Source: Platynereis dumerilii (Eukaryota > Annelida > Polychaeta > Phyllodocida > Nereididae). From it: a stretch of 64,000 nt of DNA. The notes beneath the pieces are model-generated. The model was not told the origin of the DNA and searched no databases. It saw nothing but the letters and a program-made list of their open reading frames with translations. Shown here piece after piece: positions 35,761 to 47,579 of the stretch (positions are counted from its first letter, which is position 1; every line of letters begins with the position of its first letter). Location: contig JAPTHN010000080.1 in the NCBI GenBank assembly GCA_026936325.1, positions 1,429,985-1,493,984 on the forward strand, given 5' to 3'. Both the position numbers and the translations under genes were made by a program.

Positions 35761-37008
35761 TATCGATGGTGAAAGTGCAAGACCTCGTATGTCAAAATTT
35801 TGTTAATTTTAGATTTTTGGTGGAATGACTATTTTAATATCCAATACACGTTGTCAGTTGATTACCTTGCCAGTTTGCTATTTGGGAAGCTGTAACACAC
35901 TGGTAACAGAATGATTTCACCAAACCTTGTATGTCGATATGTTTCAAAAAGTGAAAGTGCAAAACCTTGTAACTCAAATCAGAACTTCGAAGCACATATT
36001 GTGGGATATTTCAACTTTTTTTTATTGATTTGATTTGTTTTTGATTTGTTTTATTTGCCAAACACATAGTACATACATGTATACAGAATAGTTCATACAG
36101 CTTTTAAAAAGTGGTGTGTTTGAAGCATGTGCACGCTAGTCATACAACTGTTACAGGCATAGCCTGGCATGCACACACAATTAGAAAAAAAAGAAAAAGA
36201 AATAAAAAAAAAAAAACAACAAAGAAATAAATAAGAAAATGATAGTAAAACGGAAATGCTAAAGGAATGTCGGACAATAAACAAGTTAGTGATGACATTA
36301 ATACATCCAAATATAGATTGATTATAAAAATAAATAGATAATACAGACAAGTACAATATAATATTTTGCCAGATGCATATCAATAGTCATTTAATTTCAC
36401 TTTGGTTACACCTTTGATAAAAGACCCTACTCTAGTTTTATTTTTTAAAACTAGAGTAGGGTCTTTTATCAAAGGTGTTACTTTTTTATGACTCCCAGCA
36501 AGTTTCCTGATTAAAAAAAATTTACCTCCCTATATTTGTTTTGGTGATGTAGGCTATTGAAAAAGAGAGTGCACGAAAATTTGAAAAAATTGTCATTTTC
36601 CTCATTCTTGCCATTGTAGCCACTCAATAAAATTTGTTATTGCAATCTATCATAGGCAAATTATAATTTTCACTGTATATACATAGATTGAAAGTATATT
36701 CAATGCTGCAAGTTGCTTTAAAGTGTGATAAATGATCGAGTTACAAGGTTTTGCACGGGTAGAAAATGAAAGTGCAAAACCTCGTAAGTCGACATTTTCA
36801 ATCACATCTGATGGTAACATCAATGCAAGGGGTAAACGACCTCTAACAAAAAATTTGCTACAACAGGGTTTCACTTTCTATGTATCTAGTTGGCCATAAC
36901 TCACTTATTAATAAACATCACCTTAAAAAAAGACACTTGACAGTTTTTTTCAATTTCTGAAAAACAGCTTTTTTTGACTTACGAGGTTTTGCACTTTCAC
37001 CATCGATA
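35761..37008. mobile_element. 1.25-kb inverted-repeat element with iterated motif
   Basis: The ends TATCGATGGTGAAAGTGCAA and TTGCACTTTCACCATCGATA are exact inverses, and matching continues through ACCTCGTA.GTCAAAA. The core motif GAAAGTGCAAAACCTCGTAA recurs inside in both orientations (about 35949, 36744, 36766). The TA on each end could be a Tc1-type target site. There is no transposase. A hairpin (36408-36478) and A-rich runs lie within. Confidence 0.7.
36408..36478. repeat. Perfect hairpin, 32-bp arms
   Basis: ACACCTTTGATAAAAGACCC TACTCTAGTTTT, a 7-base loop, then the exact complement. Either a minimal MITE or the stem of a small RNA. Confidence 0.85.
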
Positions 37009-37014
37009 TACCTC

Positions 37015-37850
37015 TGGGCTAGGTCCCAGGCACCCCTGCAGGTATGATTAAATTGAAGAGAATCTTTCAGTTTGTCGGATATTCCAACATGTGCGAGACA
37101 AGCACCTGGGAGGCAGAGGAGGAACAAACGTAACTTGTTGAGGTTTCTTTCGATATGGTTTCATATTATGCCTTTCTTTGTGTCTGTATATTTGATAAAT
37201 CAACACTAATCTATCATTATTACTCCGACTATCTGTCTAGATTTCTTTATTCACTTGGTCCTGATATTTCAGGAACTTGGCAATTTCCAAATCTGCCTAT
37301 AGATTGAGTTGGCGAATAAGAAATATTCGCTTTATTTCATGTCAATTTATATTTGAGGTAAAGCATAATATTATTCTGAGGACCTCCAGTGAACTTTTTC
37401 AGGATAAGGGAACTAAGGCTGCTACTAAGACCTGCAACTTGCCACTTAGGTACTAACACCAGTAGACATGGCCCCTTAAATGGGTCCTTGCAGCAGATTT
37501 GGCCACTTAGATAACTTTAAGGCACCTAAGAATCCACTAGGGATTTTTTCCCGAAGGGACTAAAAAAATTTAGGGAGGATGCCTTAAAAGTTCCTTAAGA
37601 GGTATTAAGCTAAGGGAAGGCCTTAAAGAGTCCCTATGCGTGGCCTGGGGTGGATTACCAGTTGTAACAGCAAACATTCAGATTACAACAGTTATGATCT
37701 ATCTGAAATAAGCAAAAACATTATAACAAGAATTTAAATAGTGTAAACACATGAAACAATCGATTATAAATTGTACAAGCACACAGGTACATGTAGATAT
37801 GCAGGCAGCATTGCACATAGATGGAAAGATGGAAAGAAAGAAAAAAAGAA
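37015..37850. other. No gene seen
   Basis: Unique AT-rich sequence. Near 37.42-37.65 kb CTTAAGG-type words recur on both strands (GCCCCTTAAATGGG, GCCTTAAAAGTTCCTTAAGA, GGCCTTAAAGAGTCCC), perhaps a degraded small inverted repeat. Confidence 0.35.
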
Positions 37851-37952
37851 AGAAAGATAGATAGATAAATAGATAGATGGATAGATAGATAGATAGATAG
37901 ACCGATAGACAGACAGACAGATAGATGGATAGATAGATAGATAGATATATAG
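37851..37952. repeat. TAGA microsatellite
   Basis: TAGA with TGGA and CAGA variants, preceded by AAAG units. Confidence 0.9.
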
Positions 37953-37959
37953 ATCTGAC

Positions 37960-38076
37960 TGCCTTTCAGGTCCTCCCTGCTGCCTATCATTAATGGGAAT
38001 TGTGAGACTTTTGAGGATCTCTTTGTTTATTAGAGGCTTTGTTTTACACAGGTCAAAGTTCTATTACTCTCACAAC

Positions 38077-38107
<31 letters not shown>

Positions 38108-39780
38108 ATATACATGATGATATCGAGAAACAGAAAGTACACTACTATCAAGTCCTAGATCTATATTGATTAGGACTCCATTGAATAAAGACCCATTCTT
38201 TGGTAACCATCGAAGACACTTGCAGGTGCAAGGTACGTGCTGTTTGAAAATTGCTGTGCTGTAACAACATTAACATTTTACATATTATCATGTTGTTTAT
38301 TACAGTTTTCAGCTTCGCAATAATTATTATTGAATAATTGAAATATTTCCTTGTAATTAAGGTACCTTGTTGATTACAATGTGAGCAGACAAATATGAAA
38401 GTATTTTTAGGAATTTTAGGCCAATTTAGGGGGTGATAAATAGAAATCAAGGGTGGGGAGGGACTTTTAAAAGCTATGTATAGAAATTGGCTTGGAAGGC
38501 GTAGCATGGTTGCGGATCTATGGATGCACGGAAATGCAATTTTTTACTACAGGAAAACTCTGTCAGCTATCCAATGGGTATAAAAATTATTTCGTGAGAC
38601 ATACGGTGTAAAATTGCAGAAAATATAACAAACATTTCATATCATTATTTGGGTTTACAAAAGCATTTAAAAAGCATTCAAAGTCAAAAATGGCGCCAGG
38701 CATGTGCACTCTAAGGAGTGTTATACCAACTTGATTGCTACTGTTTAACACATGAAGGATAATGGCTTTAATTTGTCTCTACTGAGCAAATTTAATGCGT
38801 TATAGTTCTTTATTACAATATGTTAGCCTACAACAAAATGACAAAACGAAGTTGTCTGGGAATTTCATGCTTCATGCATGAATTGTGATCACAATATTAG
38901 GGATTCATGCCGACAAAGCATGGTCAAAATACTGTCTTATGAGTTCCATGTCAATGCACATCGGATCCTTGATGAGTAGCTTTAAGTTTATTGATTGGAT
39001 CATAGCAATGACAAAATAAATATATGGATCAAACTATCAAATATATTTTTAAAAAATTCAGGTCACTACAATGTTTTATCTATAAAGTTCAATGCATCGC
39101 ATTAACTGTTTTATCAAGCATGATTAATTTAGGGAAATGCTTGAGTATATTGTTTGGATCATTAAAGAGTAAAAGGTATGCCAACTACATGCACTTCCAC
39201 TTAAATCATTATCAAACTGATAACCTCCAGATAACAACATAAGATGACATTTGCATTTGCACAAGAACTACAAAAGGTGCTCTTGACAGAGAAAAAAAAG
39301 AAGAACTCGCATCTGGGTCAAAATTTGATCAGTCTGAAATTCTTTTCTCCGTGTTTTATAATAATTCATGATGACAGGACCTCTTATCATTTGTCATAGA
39401 CAAGGATATTAGCAAATAAAATGTGTGGCAGGTTATTCTTATCATATCCCAAAATAGCATTGAAGTGGCCAACCCCCCTTAAATGGTCTCGACCAACAAT
39501 TTCTTTGAAAGATCGCATCACAAAAAAGGTACAGGATCCTGGTTCGATTAAACTCGTCCATTAGGGTGCATTTGTTCCCCCTCAAAATGTAAAATTTTCT
39601 CACTTCCCTTCTGACTTTTTTTGGTGGTGAGGTTCATAGAAAGGAGTAATTCTGCCAAATTTCATCCATTTTGAAGGTTGCCTAGGGGTGGCTGATTTCA
39701 ATTGAGCAAACTCTGAAAAAGCCTAGCAAACGCAAAAATTGTCATTTTGCGAACAAGTAGCCCTTGTGGACAATTTCCTA
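37960..39780. other. No gene seen
   Basis: AT-rich sequence with a (TA)n run at 38079-38100. Short frames (38148-38507 -, 39024-39242 +) show no domains. Confidence 0.4.
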
Positions 39781-40559
39781 TGAGGAACGTTGGTCTAAGG
39801 AAGCATTAAACCTCCCATTCATAGTCCAGAAGCCAAACCCAGAAATGTGACATCCAGTAAACACCCCTGAGTAGATTTAGTTTGACACTTGATGATGTTA
39901 AGGCATCCCAGCCTGCATATGGCCAGGGTGGGTTTACTCATCAACTGTGGCGCATAACCCGATAATGCGGCCATATGTCCGGTTACGGACAAAATTTATT
40001 GAAAATTCCAAATATTGAGTTTTGAGGGCCTAATATTGACTGAATCAAACTGGAATTGGTTCAGATATGTGTAGAATAATTGGTTTAATGTTACTTAACT
40101 AAAAAATGTTACATAGTTTCTTTATTTTGTGATTTATAAGGAATCTATGGTCATTTTTCATGGAAAATTTGCTTCATTTTCAGCCAGGCCTAATTGCAAG
40201 TCTCTCCAGAACTTCAGTTCTAATGCAGATATCAACATGGTTCAAACTGCAAAAACTTCCCCTTATTCTCAGCTTGCCAGTGGTGTTACATTCATGGCAC
40301 TGTGATGGATACTTTCTCTGCTATTAGACTTTAAAGTGATAAAAGTTACCCTACCCCCCTTATTTTCGAATTTATCACATATTCATAGATTTGCAGAAAG
40401 TTTCATCCTCAGGTTCTTTGTAACAAATGAATTGCTAAGGTATGTAAATGCCCCATTTAGAGAGACTACAGGTGAACACAGAGACCATGTACACATTGAT
40501 AATTAATTATATATCATGTTTTATGGCCATTTTTATTCCAATTTTATTCGTTTTACAGA

Positions 40560-42640
40560 TGGATTTGAGTATTATGTCAGCGTAATGAGTAAAATGTAAG
40601 ATATAAGATTGGTCCACAAGTGTTACAAATATATACACACATTTGTATGGCATCTGATAGGTATTCAAATCGCAATTATCTTTTGAAAGTTCGCAAATGA
40701 TGCCAAACGTTTCATGCAACCAGTTGAGACAGGCACATTTAGTTCGGCTGAGTTGGCTTTCTGAGAGCTTGTCCGCCTGTGCATTTGATCTTCAGTTCAA
40801 CATTATCTTTACCTCCTCAAAATATTCAGTATCCATAAAACCAAGTTGGCTCATAGTGTTTTTTCATAGCTCAAAGATGGGATATAACATGTTTTCTCTG
40901 ATCTTTTTATTTCAGTACAAGTTTATCAGGTTGAAGATATATTTTGCAAACCCGTGGTATCGATTTGACTTCAAATATGAGTTAAACTATTTATATATAA
41001 TTTGGTACATATCAATGTACTGGAAGGTTCTTAAGCAGCTGAACTTTCTAACTGTGTTTTGGTAGATAACTGTCAAACCCAATGCCCAATATTTGTTACT
41101 TAAGTTACGCCATTCTTTTAATTTTAAATATATCTAATTCGATGCGATGTTAATTAATCTATGACCCATAGGCCTGCGAGATATCAATTATAAAATGTCT
41201 AGTATCCATATCTGGCTGTGATAAACTTTGCCAAAGATCACACAATGTTGAAATGCATATTTCAAGATTAAAAAATAAAATAGACTATGTAGATACATCA
41301 TACATGTCTCTTAAATTACTTTAAATCATATATCACAGGGAGACATACAGGCCTGTGGTGTATCATGGAAAATCAGTACATTGTCTAATTATTCTAATGA
41401 TCACTTGCACAAAACAAACATGGCAATGACATGACATGTGTCCAGATATTGGTGTTATAAACTTTACTAGAAAATGACTTCATGATAATAGTGACAACAG
41501 AAAATACATTTTTCAGAAGACAACACAAATAAGTGCAAATGCTGAGGTTCATTTGGCTCTGCAAAATTCAGAAATGCAAAAATAATTCACAAAAACCAAG
41601 TCAAGAGTGAACATCATCAATATTCCTCAGAGTAACAGTGGCTGTTACTGTTATGGCTCATGCCACAAAAAATGTATTGGCAGTCACCATTGTTTAGGAA
41701 TTGTAAGCTTCAATCCAAGAAATGGCATGTTTTCTGCAATTCCAAGTCTTTAGTTCAGTTGGTGGAGCAACCACATCCAGTCAGAGCAAGTAATACACTT
41801 GGTGCAACTTCATGCTAGTTATAAGTGGAGGAACAAGGGTGTCAAAAGTCCCATTCTCAGACAAACATCCAACAAGTGAACTGGAGTGAAATCACATCAT
41901 ATTTAATTAAGTTCAGTGGGACAAACATGGAACATCAGCATATGACTATTGAGTTTCCAAGCAAAGGTTGTTAAACCTTTTTCTGCAATTAGGAATGGAA
42001 ATGTGTACTCTTCGTAAACTGCACCTTTCATCTGGGGAAGCAAAAAAAAAAGCATATCACTTCTGGCTTGCTCTTTACAGCTTGACTGAAGAGATGATAA
42101 CGAAAACATATCAATGTCTGTTTGGATCACCAGCAATGTCCATTCTGACTCAATGTTACTGGCTCTGCAGCTATTTTAGCTGATATTAGCATCTGTCGGA
42201 GGCAGATGTTATGATGAAATAAGGCTGTGAGACCGCATCATTGTACTACCATACTCTTTATATTTACCAGCTGCTACTAATTCAAACTGCCTTCACTTTT
42301 GAATCATTTTAGTGCATTAACTGGCAATATTGGCTTAGCTTCAGTGCAGCCCACATTGTGTGCAACGGTGCTGATATTTATGTGTCTATCTCTGTCCTTG
42401 ACACCAGTCTTCAGCCACAATTCTGATTTCAGGGCCTGCATGGCATTGCCAGAACATCAAGTTTCACCATCTTTGACAACAAACTTTTGAGACAAAGAAT
42501 ATTGTGTTTTACCTTTTGAGTTTTTGACAGATTTGAGGCAAAACTGTCTATAAAATCACATGAATATGCCAGAATGAACCCCACCATTAGTGATTACTAA
42601 CAACAACACCCATCGCCCAAACAGCAGGAAAAAATCATGT
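40560..42640. other. Interior of the 5.6-kb element, no gene seen
   Basis: AT-rich, with a phrase like a tRNA A-box (TAGTTCAGTTGGTGGAGC, about 41751) but no B-box. Short frames only. Confidence 0.35.
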
Positions 42641-42651
42641 CAAAGTAACAT

Positions 42652-42858
42652 TTGGATCACAGTGGTATTCATTTTGTGACTACATGCAGTTATGAGTTCA
42701 GTAATGCATCAGACTGTAGAATGTCAGGTCACCAAACAGTTGAAGACCTAGTAGATCTTCGATCAGTCCATCAAGAGGCTGATCCCTGCTTTTTATTGCA
42801 TGCTCATTGCTCAATTGCTCATTACATAGCAAAAACAATAGACAAGTTTATTAGCTGA
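42652..42858 (+). pseudogene. Faint relic of an EADTR-type transposon protein
   Basis: The frame contains DLRSVHQEADPCFLLHAH. It recalls the HEEADTRLLLHA motif that I associate with large uncharacterised proteins scattered in marine invertebrate genomes, likely transposon-borne. The expected following S.DTDV..L block is not readable. Position inside a long inverted-repeat element fits, but one short motif is thin evidence. Confidence 0.3.
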
Positions 42859-42869
42859 TCAGTGATCAC

Positions 42870-43980
42870 AGGACACCGCAATAAATCTGCTCCAGCAAAA
42901 AATCAGAATAATGGCTGAAGACTGAAGTCATGGGCAGAAAAGATACAAAAGTATCAGCCCCATTTCACACAAACTGGGCAGCACTCAAGTTCATAAACTG
43001 CAGGATGTGTAACAGTGCTGTTTAAGTGAATGAGGCAGGAGAAATCAAAGAGTATGATAGCTAATGACCCACACTGGCCCAGAGAACTAGCCTACCTGGA
43101 AGACAATCAGGAACTAATTCTAAATACTACTGATGCCAATGAAACTTTGATGGCTGTACTTCAAGGTTGTAATTCCTCAACAGACATCAACCAACTTTTC
43201 TTCAGAGAAAGCAAGCCAGGAAGGATGACCACTACAATGTCATGGCTCTGTCTTTGCAAAACTAATATCACTTCTTGTTTTAGTGTATGGCTGGTCATAA
43301 GAAGTATATGCTATTTAATACGGTTTCATGAACACTGTAGGCCCGTGGTCCCCTTGGTTTTGAACTTTGGATTTAAGCTTATTGTTAAAGGTTATCCATT
43401 GATTTCTTAATCAAAACATTTCTTTTGCAAAATTATGCTCATTCCTGACCTTCTTTATCATGGGAAATGCTTTAACATCGCAAGTCGCTCATTTCATAGA
43501 TATAAGAGTATGTTGTGAAGTTTCAAAGTTTAAAAAGTGACTAGTTGAACTTCTTCACATACCATATAAATTATACAGATAGTGGAAAGTGAGGAGACCA
43601 ATATTACCTGCTTAGACCAATAAAGCTCAATATTGATCCACTCAACATTTACTATTTGTTATATTCTGCACCACAATTTTCAGACTGATACATGTTTGTA
43701 AAATACTGGTTTTTCTGAAGACGTCTACTTTTTTACATGAAATATACTTAATTGTTCCCATTATTTACAATGGGCATATCTATAAAATGACAGATCTATT
43801 GACATTTCAAGAATTTAGATTTCCTCCTACCCAGGCCTTCCCTTAAGTAACAGGCAATTAAGTGCATTGTTGCTGCTAAGAGCATAGGGGCACGCCAATA
43901 TCACTCTCCACACACCAATTACACTTTTAAGACACCAATATCATTATTTATTGGCTTGTCATGTGACTGATCACCTGGTA
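42870..43980. other. Interior of the 5.6-kb element, uncertain coding
   Basis: A frame at 43030-43410 (+, 126 codons) has mixed composition for its first 70 residues and is then hydrophobic. No domain is recognised. Confidence 0.3.
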
Positions 43981-44009
43981 CATGATTGGCCTTAAATTTT
44001 TGATGCAGT

Positions 44010-44260
44010 ATATATATATATATATATTTATACCATACTCGCTGATAAATCCTTCAATATTTACCATGATATATCTCGCCATATATCACATATATTTAGT
44101 GGTCACGTGACAAGTGGTGATGTCACAATGCACAAACACTGAATCAGCCAATCAGAAGCCAGCATTTGAATCATGACGTCATGACAGATGCCATTGAGCC
44201 TCACTCTGGAGTTTACAAGAGCTTTTGTAGCTTGAACATAATTTAAGTTATTGACACTGG
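44010..44260. promoter_or_regulatory. Promoter-like box cluster inside the 5.6-kb element
   Basis: A TA-rich start (44010-44031) is followed by GTCACGTGAC (E-box type), GATGTCACAATG, CCAATCAGAAG (CCAAT box) and ATGACGTCATGAC (perfect CRE palindrome TGACGTCA). Such a cluster is unusual for AT-rich DNA. Direction and target are unknown. Confidence 0.3.
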
Positions 44261-44429
44261 AATATTGATTTAAAAAATAAGTTTTTAATTTTGTTAAATA
44301 AAGAAAAATTTTATGACCATTTTGATATCTTTGGTAATAAAATAAAGACATTTTTAGTAAATCGGTCTTTATCTCCAAACACATGATAACAAAATAATCC
44401 TCTGAAACAGTGAATAATGGTATAAATCA

Positions 44430-44569
44430 GTTATACCAAAGGCATATTTGTGGTATACGGGATATATACAGCCTCGGTGGTAAATATAACCCTCGGGCTA
44501 CGCCCTCGGGTTATATTTACCACCTCGGCTGTATATATCTCCGTATACCACATATGCCCATGGTATAAC
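44430..44569. repeat. Hairpin element with GC-rich loop (copy 3)
   Basis: The 68-bp arms GTTATACCAAAGGCATATTT...GTAAATATAACCCTCGGGC and their complement enclose TAC. The centre CCCTCGGGCTACGCCCTCGGG matches the loop of the 15.4-kb hairpin, and the outer GTTATACC also recurs there. Confidence 0.9.
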
Positions 44570-45469
44570 TACTATATATATATGGGCATATATTTTTTAC
44601 AGTTGTGGACCAATCTAATGTTGATATCTCACTCATTTCACTGACATAATATTCAAATTTATCCGTAAAACGAAGGAAATTGGTATAAAAATGGCCATAA
44701 AAACATAATATCTAATTACTTAACAATAGATACATGGTCTCTGAGTTCACCTGTAGTCTCTCTAAATGGGGCATTTGCATACCTAAGCAATTCATTTGTT
44801 ACAAAGAACCTAAGGATGAAATTTTCTGCTAATCTCTGAATATGAGATAAATTCGAAAATAAGGGGGGTAGGGTAACTTTTATCACTTTAAAGTCTAATA
44901 GCAGAGAAAGTATCCATCACAGTGCCATGAATGTAACACCACTGGCAAGCTGAGAATAAGGGGAAGTTTTTGCAGTTTGAACCATGTTGATATCTGCATT
45001 AGAACTGAAGTTCTGGAGAGACTTGCAATTAGGCCCGGCTGAAAATGAAGCAAATTTTCCATGAAAAATGACCATAGATTCCTTATAAATCACAAAATAA
45101 AGAAACTATGTAACATTTTTTAGTTTAGTAACATGAAACCAATTATTCTACACATATCTGAACCATTCCAGTTTGATTCAGTCAATATTAGGCCCTCAAA
45201 ACTCAATATTTGGAATTTTCAATAAATTTTGTCCTAACCGGACATATGGCCGCATTACCGGGTTATGCGCCACAGTTGATGAGTAAACCCACCCTGGCCA
45301 TATGCAGGCTGGGGTACCCTAACATCATAAAGTGTCAAACTAAATCTACTCAGGGGTGTTTACTGAAACTTTTTCTAAGCCTCTTTTGAGAATTGGCTTC
45401 TGGACTATCACATCGGACCCAACGTTCAGAAACTACGTATTTTGTCGACAATTGGTTACGAGATTATTA

Positions 45470-45720
45470 CGTACGTATATATCGTAAATATTGCGTATTT
45501 CTCCAACCTCTGATGTTAACGTACCCCCCACGTTGAAGGATCGGTCGTTATACGCCTCTGGGGCGTCAGGCGTGGCAGGCCAGCCCAGTGCGTCATATCT
45601 TGCGCATGCGCAAACATTGGACAAGGTGGCGGCCATGGCTGTCCACGCTCGTGTGTATTAGATTTATATCGGTCCAGAACACCCGCTATTCGGTCGTTAC
45701 GAAATATTTAACCATGGGAT
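45470..45720. promoter_or_regulatory. CpG-rich promoter candidate with NRF1 palindrome
   Basis: In an AT-rich setting this 250-bp stretch is rich in CG. It holds the perfect 14-bp palindrome TTGCGCATGCGCAA (45600-45613), the NRF1 binding pattern, and GGTGGCGGCCATGG about 20 bp on, resembling a YY1 initiator. Such TATA-less promoters drive housekeeping genes. The PARP14-like gene begins 4.2 kb downstream on the + strand and is the natural candidate. The - strand ATG within the motif opens a 67-codon frame without known domains. Confidence 0.4.
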
Positions 45721-45729
45721 CTTGATTCT

Positions 45730-46800
45730 AGGATGTGTCTTAGTTAAATGACTGATTCGGATGGTTGTGGACGCTGTTTATGCTTCAGAATCAGCCAGTC
45801 TAGTCGGCGATGTTAAGGATGTAAATTCTCAATTAGCGCTCGCACTTCAGAATTAAATGGACTATATCTTGCTGAATATGACCTGGAATTTGGTTTTAAG
45901 AATGGAATCTGACACTAGAAATTTTTGGGAAACATATATATCAGTTTTACAGTGGAATACTCGTGTTCTGGACCGATTGCTTGTGTGCACGATGTACATG
46001 AATTTGACTTCTCAACCAGCAGCAGGGAGGTGCCGGCCAGGGGCGGAGCGGTCGGATGGCCCGGGGGACTGCCGCATTGCTTCAGGCGGACCCAGCCACC
46101 CGGCCTGCCCTGCACGCCCCCCTCAGAAAAAATAAATTAAATTGAATTAAATAAAGCCCTTGAATATTGGCCCTCATTACGGTTGAATAAAGAATGCTCT
46201 CTTATGATTTTACTGCAGGATTTTTTTTTTGGGGGGGGAGATTTCAATTTTTGGAGGTCTTGAGGGGGATGGGTGGTTGGTGAATTTTTTGCCGGAGATC
46301 TGCAAGTAGAAATAATGAATTAAAGCAGTGAAGACAGAAGAGAAAAACAGAGAGAGATAGAGAGAGCAGAGCCAGGCAGCAAGCACTGGAGGTGGCTCCA
46401 AAATTAGCAGACTTTTCTTCCTTGTTTTACCAAGCAGTCTACAGTCCATTTAAGGACTACAATAAATAAAAAAATATCAAAAATCACTTACCTTGTAAGG
46501 GATTAATACTGCAACTCTGAAGAGTTGGAAAAATCCCAATCCAAATTGGCCTGCTGGATAGGTGGCATTCCGATGCAAGTAGGCTCAGTTCAACTACGGT
46601 CTTAACTGATTCTCTCTTGCTCGTTTGTGATTGAGCAGTTCTTCAGATTTTTTATTGGCCTATGCAATCTTTCATATTTTAAGAGATATTTATTTGGCAG
46701 TTTTTGTTACTGGTGAAGCTACTATTTCTTAATTGCTTCATCCAATTATCACCAGCAGGCATCCTGTTGGAGGTTTTATACACTCAAAGTTACCAGATAC
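45730..46800. other. No gene seen
   Basis: Contains a GC-rich patch at 46020-46125 (GGGGCGGAGCGGTCGGATGG) that looks like a degenerate mobile end, and G-rich runs near 46230. Untranslated leader exons of the downstream gene may lie here but cannot be placed. Confidence 0.35.
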
Positions 46801-46949
46801 ATTGGAATAGGTATGGAATAGATGGCGCTACAAGGCTCTCTGAGACTTAGGATCCCAGGTTCTGCAACTTTGTGCAAACCTTCAACAAACCTTTGGCAGA
46901 TATGTATGATCAGACGTTTGCCCTCAACATTACTTTCAAATGTTGTCCA

Positions 46950-47440
46950 TACATATCAAAAACACGTTGGAGAAACCTTGGAACTTATGTATTTCCAAAT
47001 GTGCGACCATACCTTTGATAAACCTATGAATCAAAGGTATGGTCATACGTAATAGTCTAAGGTTTTAAAAACCTCTCAAATGAATGTTTGACAAACCTAT
47101 GAATCAAAGGTATGGTCATACATAATAGTCAAACGTTCTTCAAACCTCTCAACCAAAGGTATAACTTACGTTATAGTCTAAGGTTTTAAAGACCTCTCAA
47201 ATGAATGTTCGACAAACCTATGAATCAAAGGTATGGTCATACGTAATAGTCAAACGTTCTTCAAACCTCTCAACCAAAGGTATGACTTACATATGACTGA
47301 CACGTTTAGCCAAACATTACATCCAAACGTTCTTCCAACCTCTCAACCAAAGGTATGACTTATGTGTGACTCTAACTTTAGGCCAAACTATAAAACAAAC
47401 TATCTGCCAACCTCCTACTAAGGTTGCGACCTATGTTTGG
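46950..47440. repeat. Minisatellite of AAACCTATGAATCAAAGGTA units
   Basis: Blocks starting AAACCTATGAATCAAAGGTA at 47023, 47093 and 47214 (spacing 70 and 121 bp) alternate with CAAACGTTCTTCAAACCTCT blocks. Words such as AAACGTT / AACGTTT and CCTTTG / CAAAGG occur in both orientations, so the array can fold. The repeats fade outwards on both sides. Confidence 0.7.
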
Positions 47441-47579
47441 TTTTCCATCTGAGTTCAACGTTTGGAAATTACCTTTGCCCTACCTTTGTCATACGTTGTT
47501 TGGCCCAACGTTTGATTCTAACCAAAATAATTACGTACTGAAAGGTTTGATTCACGTTGCTGCTCGGGAGGGAGAGGGA

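Larger units (their letters stand above)
39785..45427. mobile_element. 5.6-kb element with about 720-bp inverted ends
   Basis: Sequence from about 39820 to 40540 reappears inverted at about 44660-45410 with high identity (for example TTGAGGGCCTAATATTGACT and its complement; CTACCCCCCTTATTTTCGAA and its complement). Outer GAACGTTGG / CCAACGTTC may mark the ends. The inside is AT-rich with a hairpin at 44.5 kb. Only a faint protein trace is seen (42652-42858). No intact transposase is present. Confidence 0.7.

Noticed and set aside
41745-41830. TTAGTTCAGTTGGTGGAGC, like a tRNA D-arm
   Set aside because: No B-box or stem pairing downstream; at most a SINE trace.
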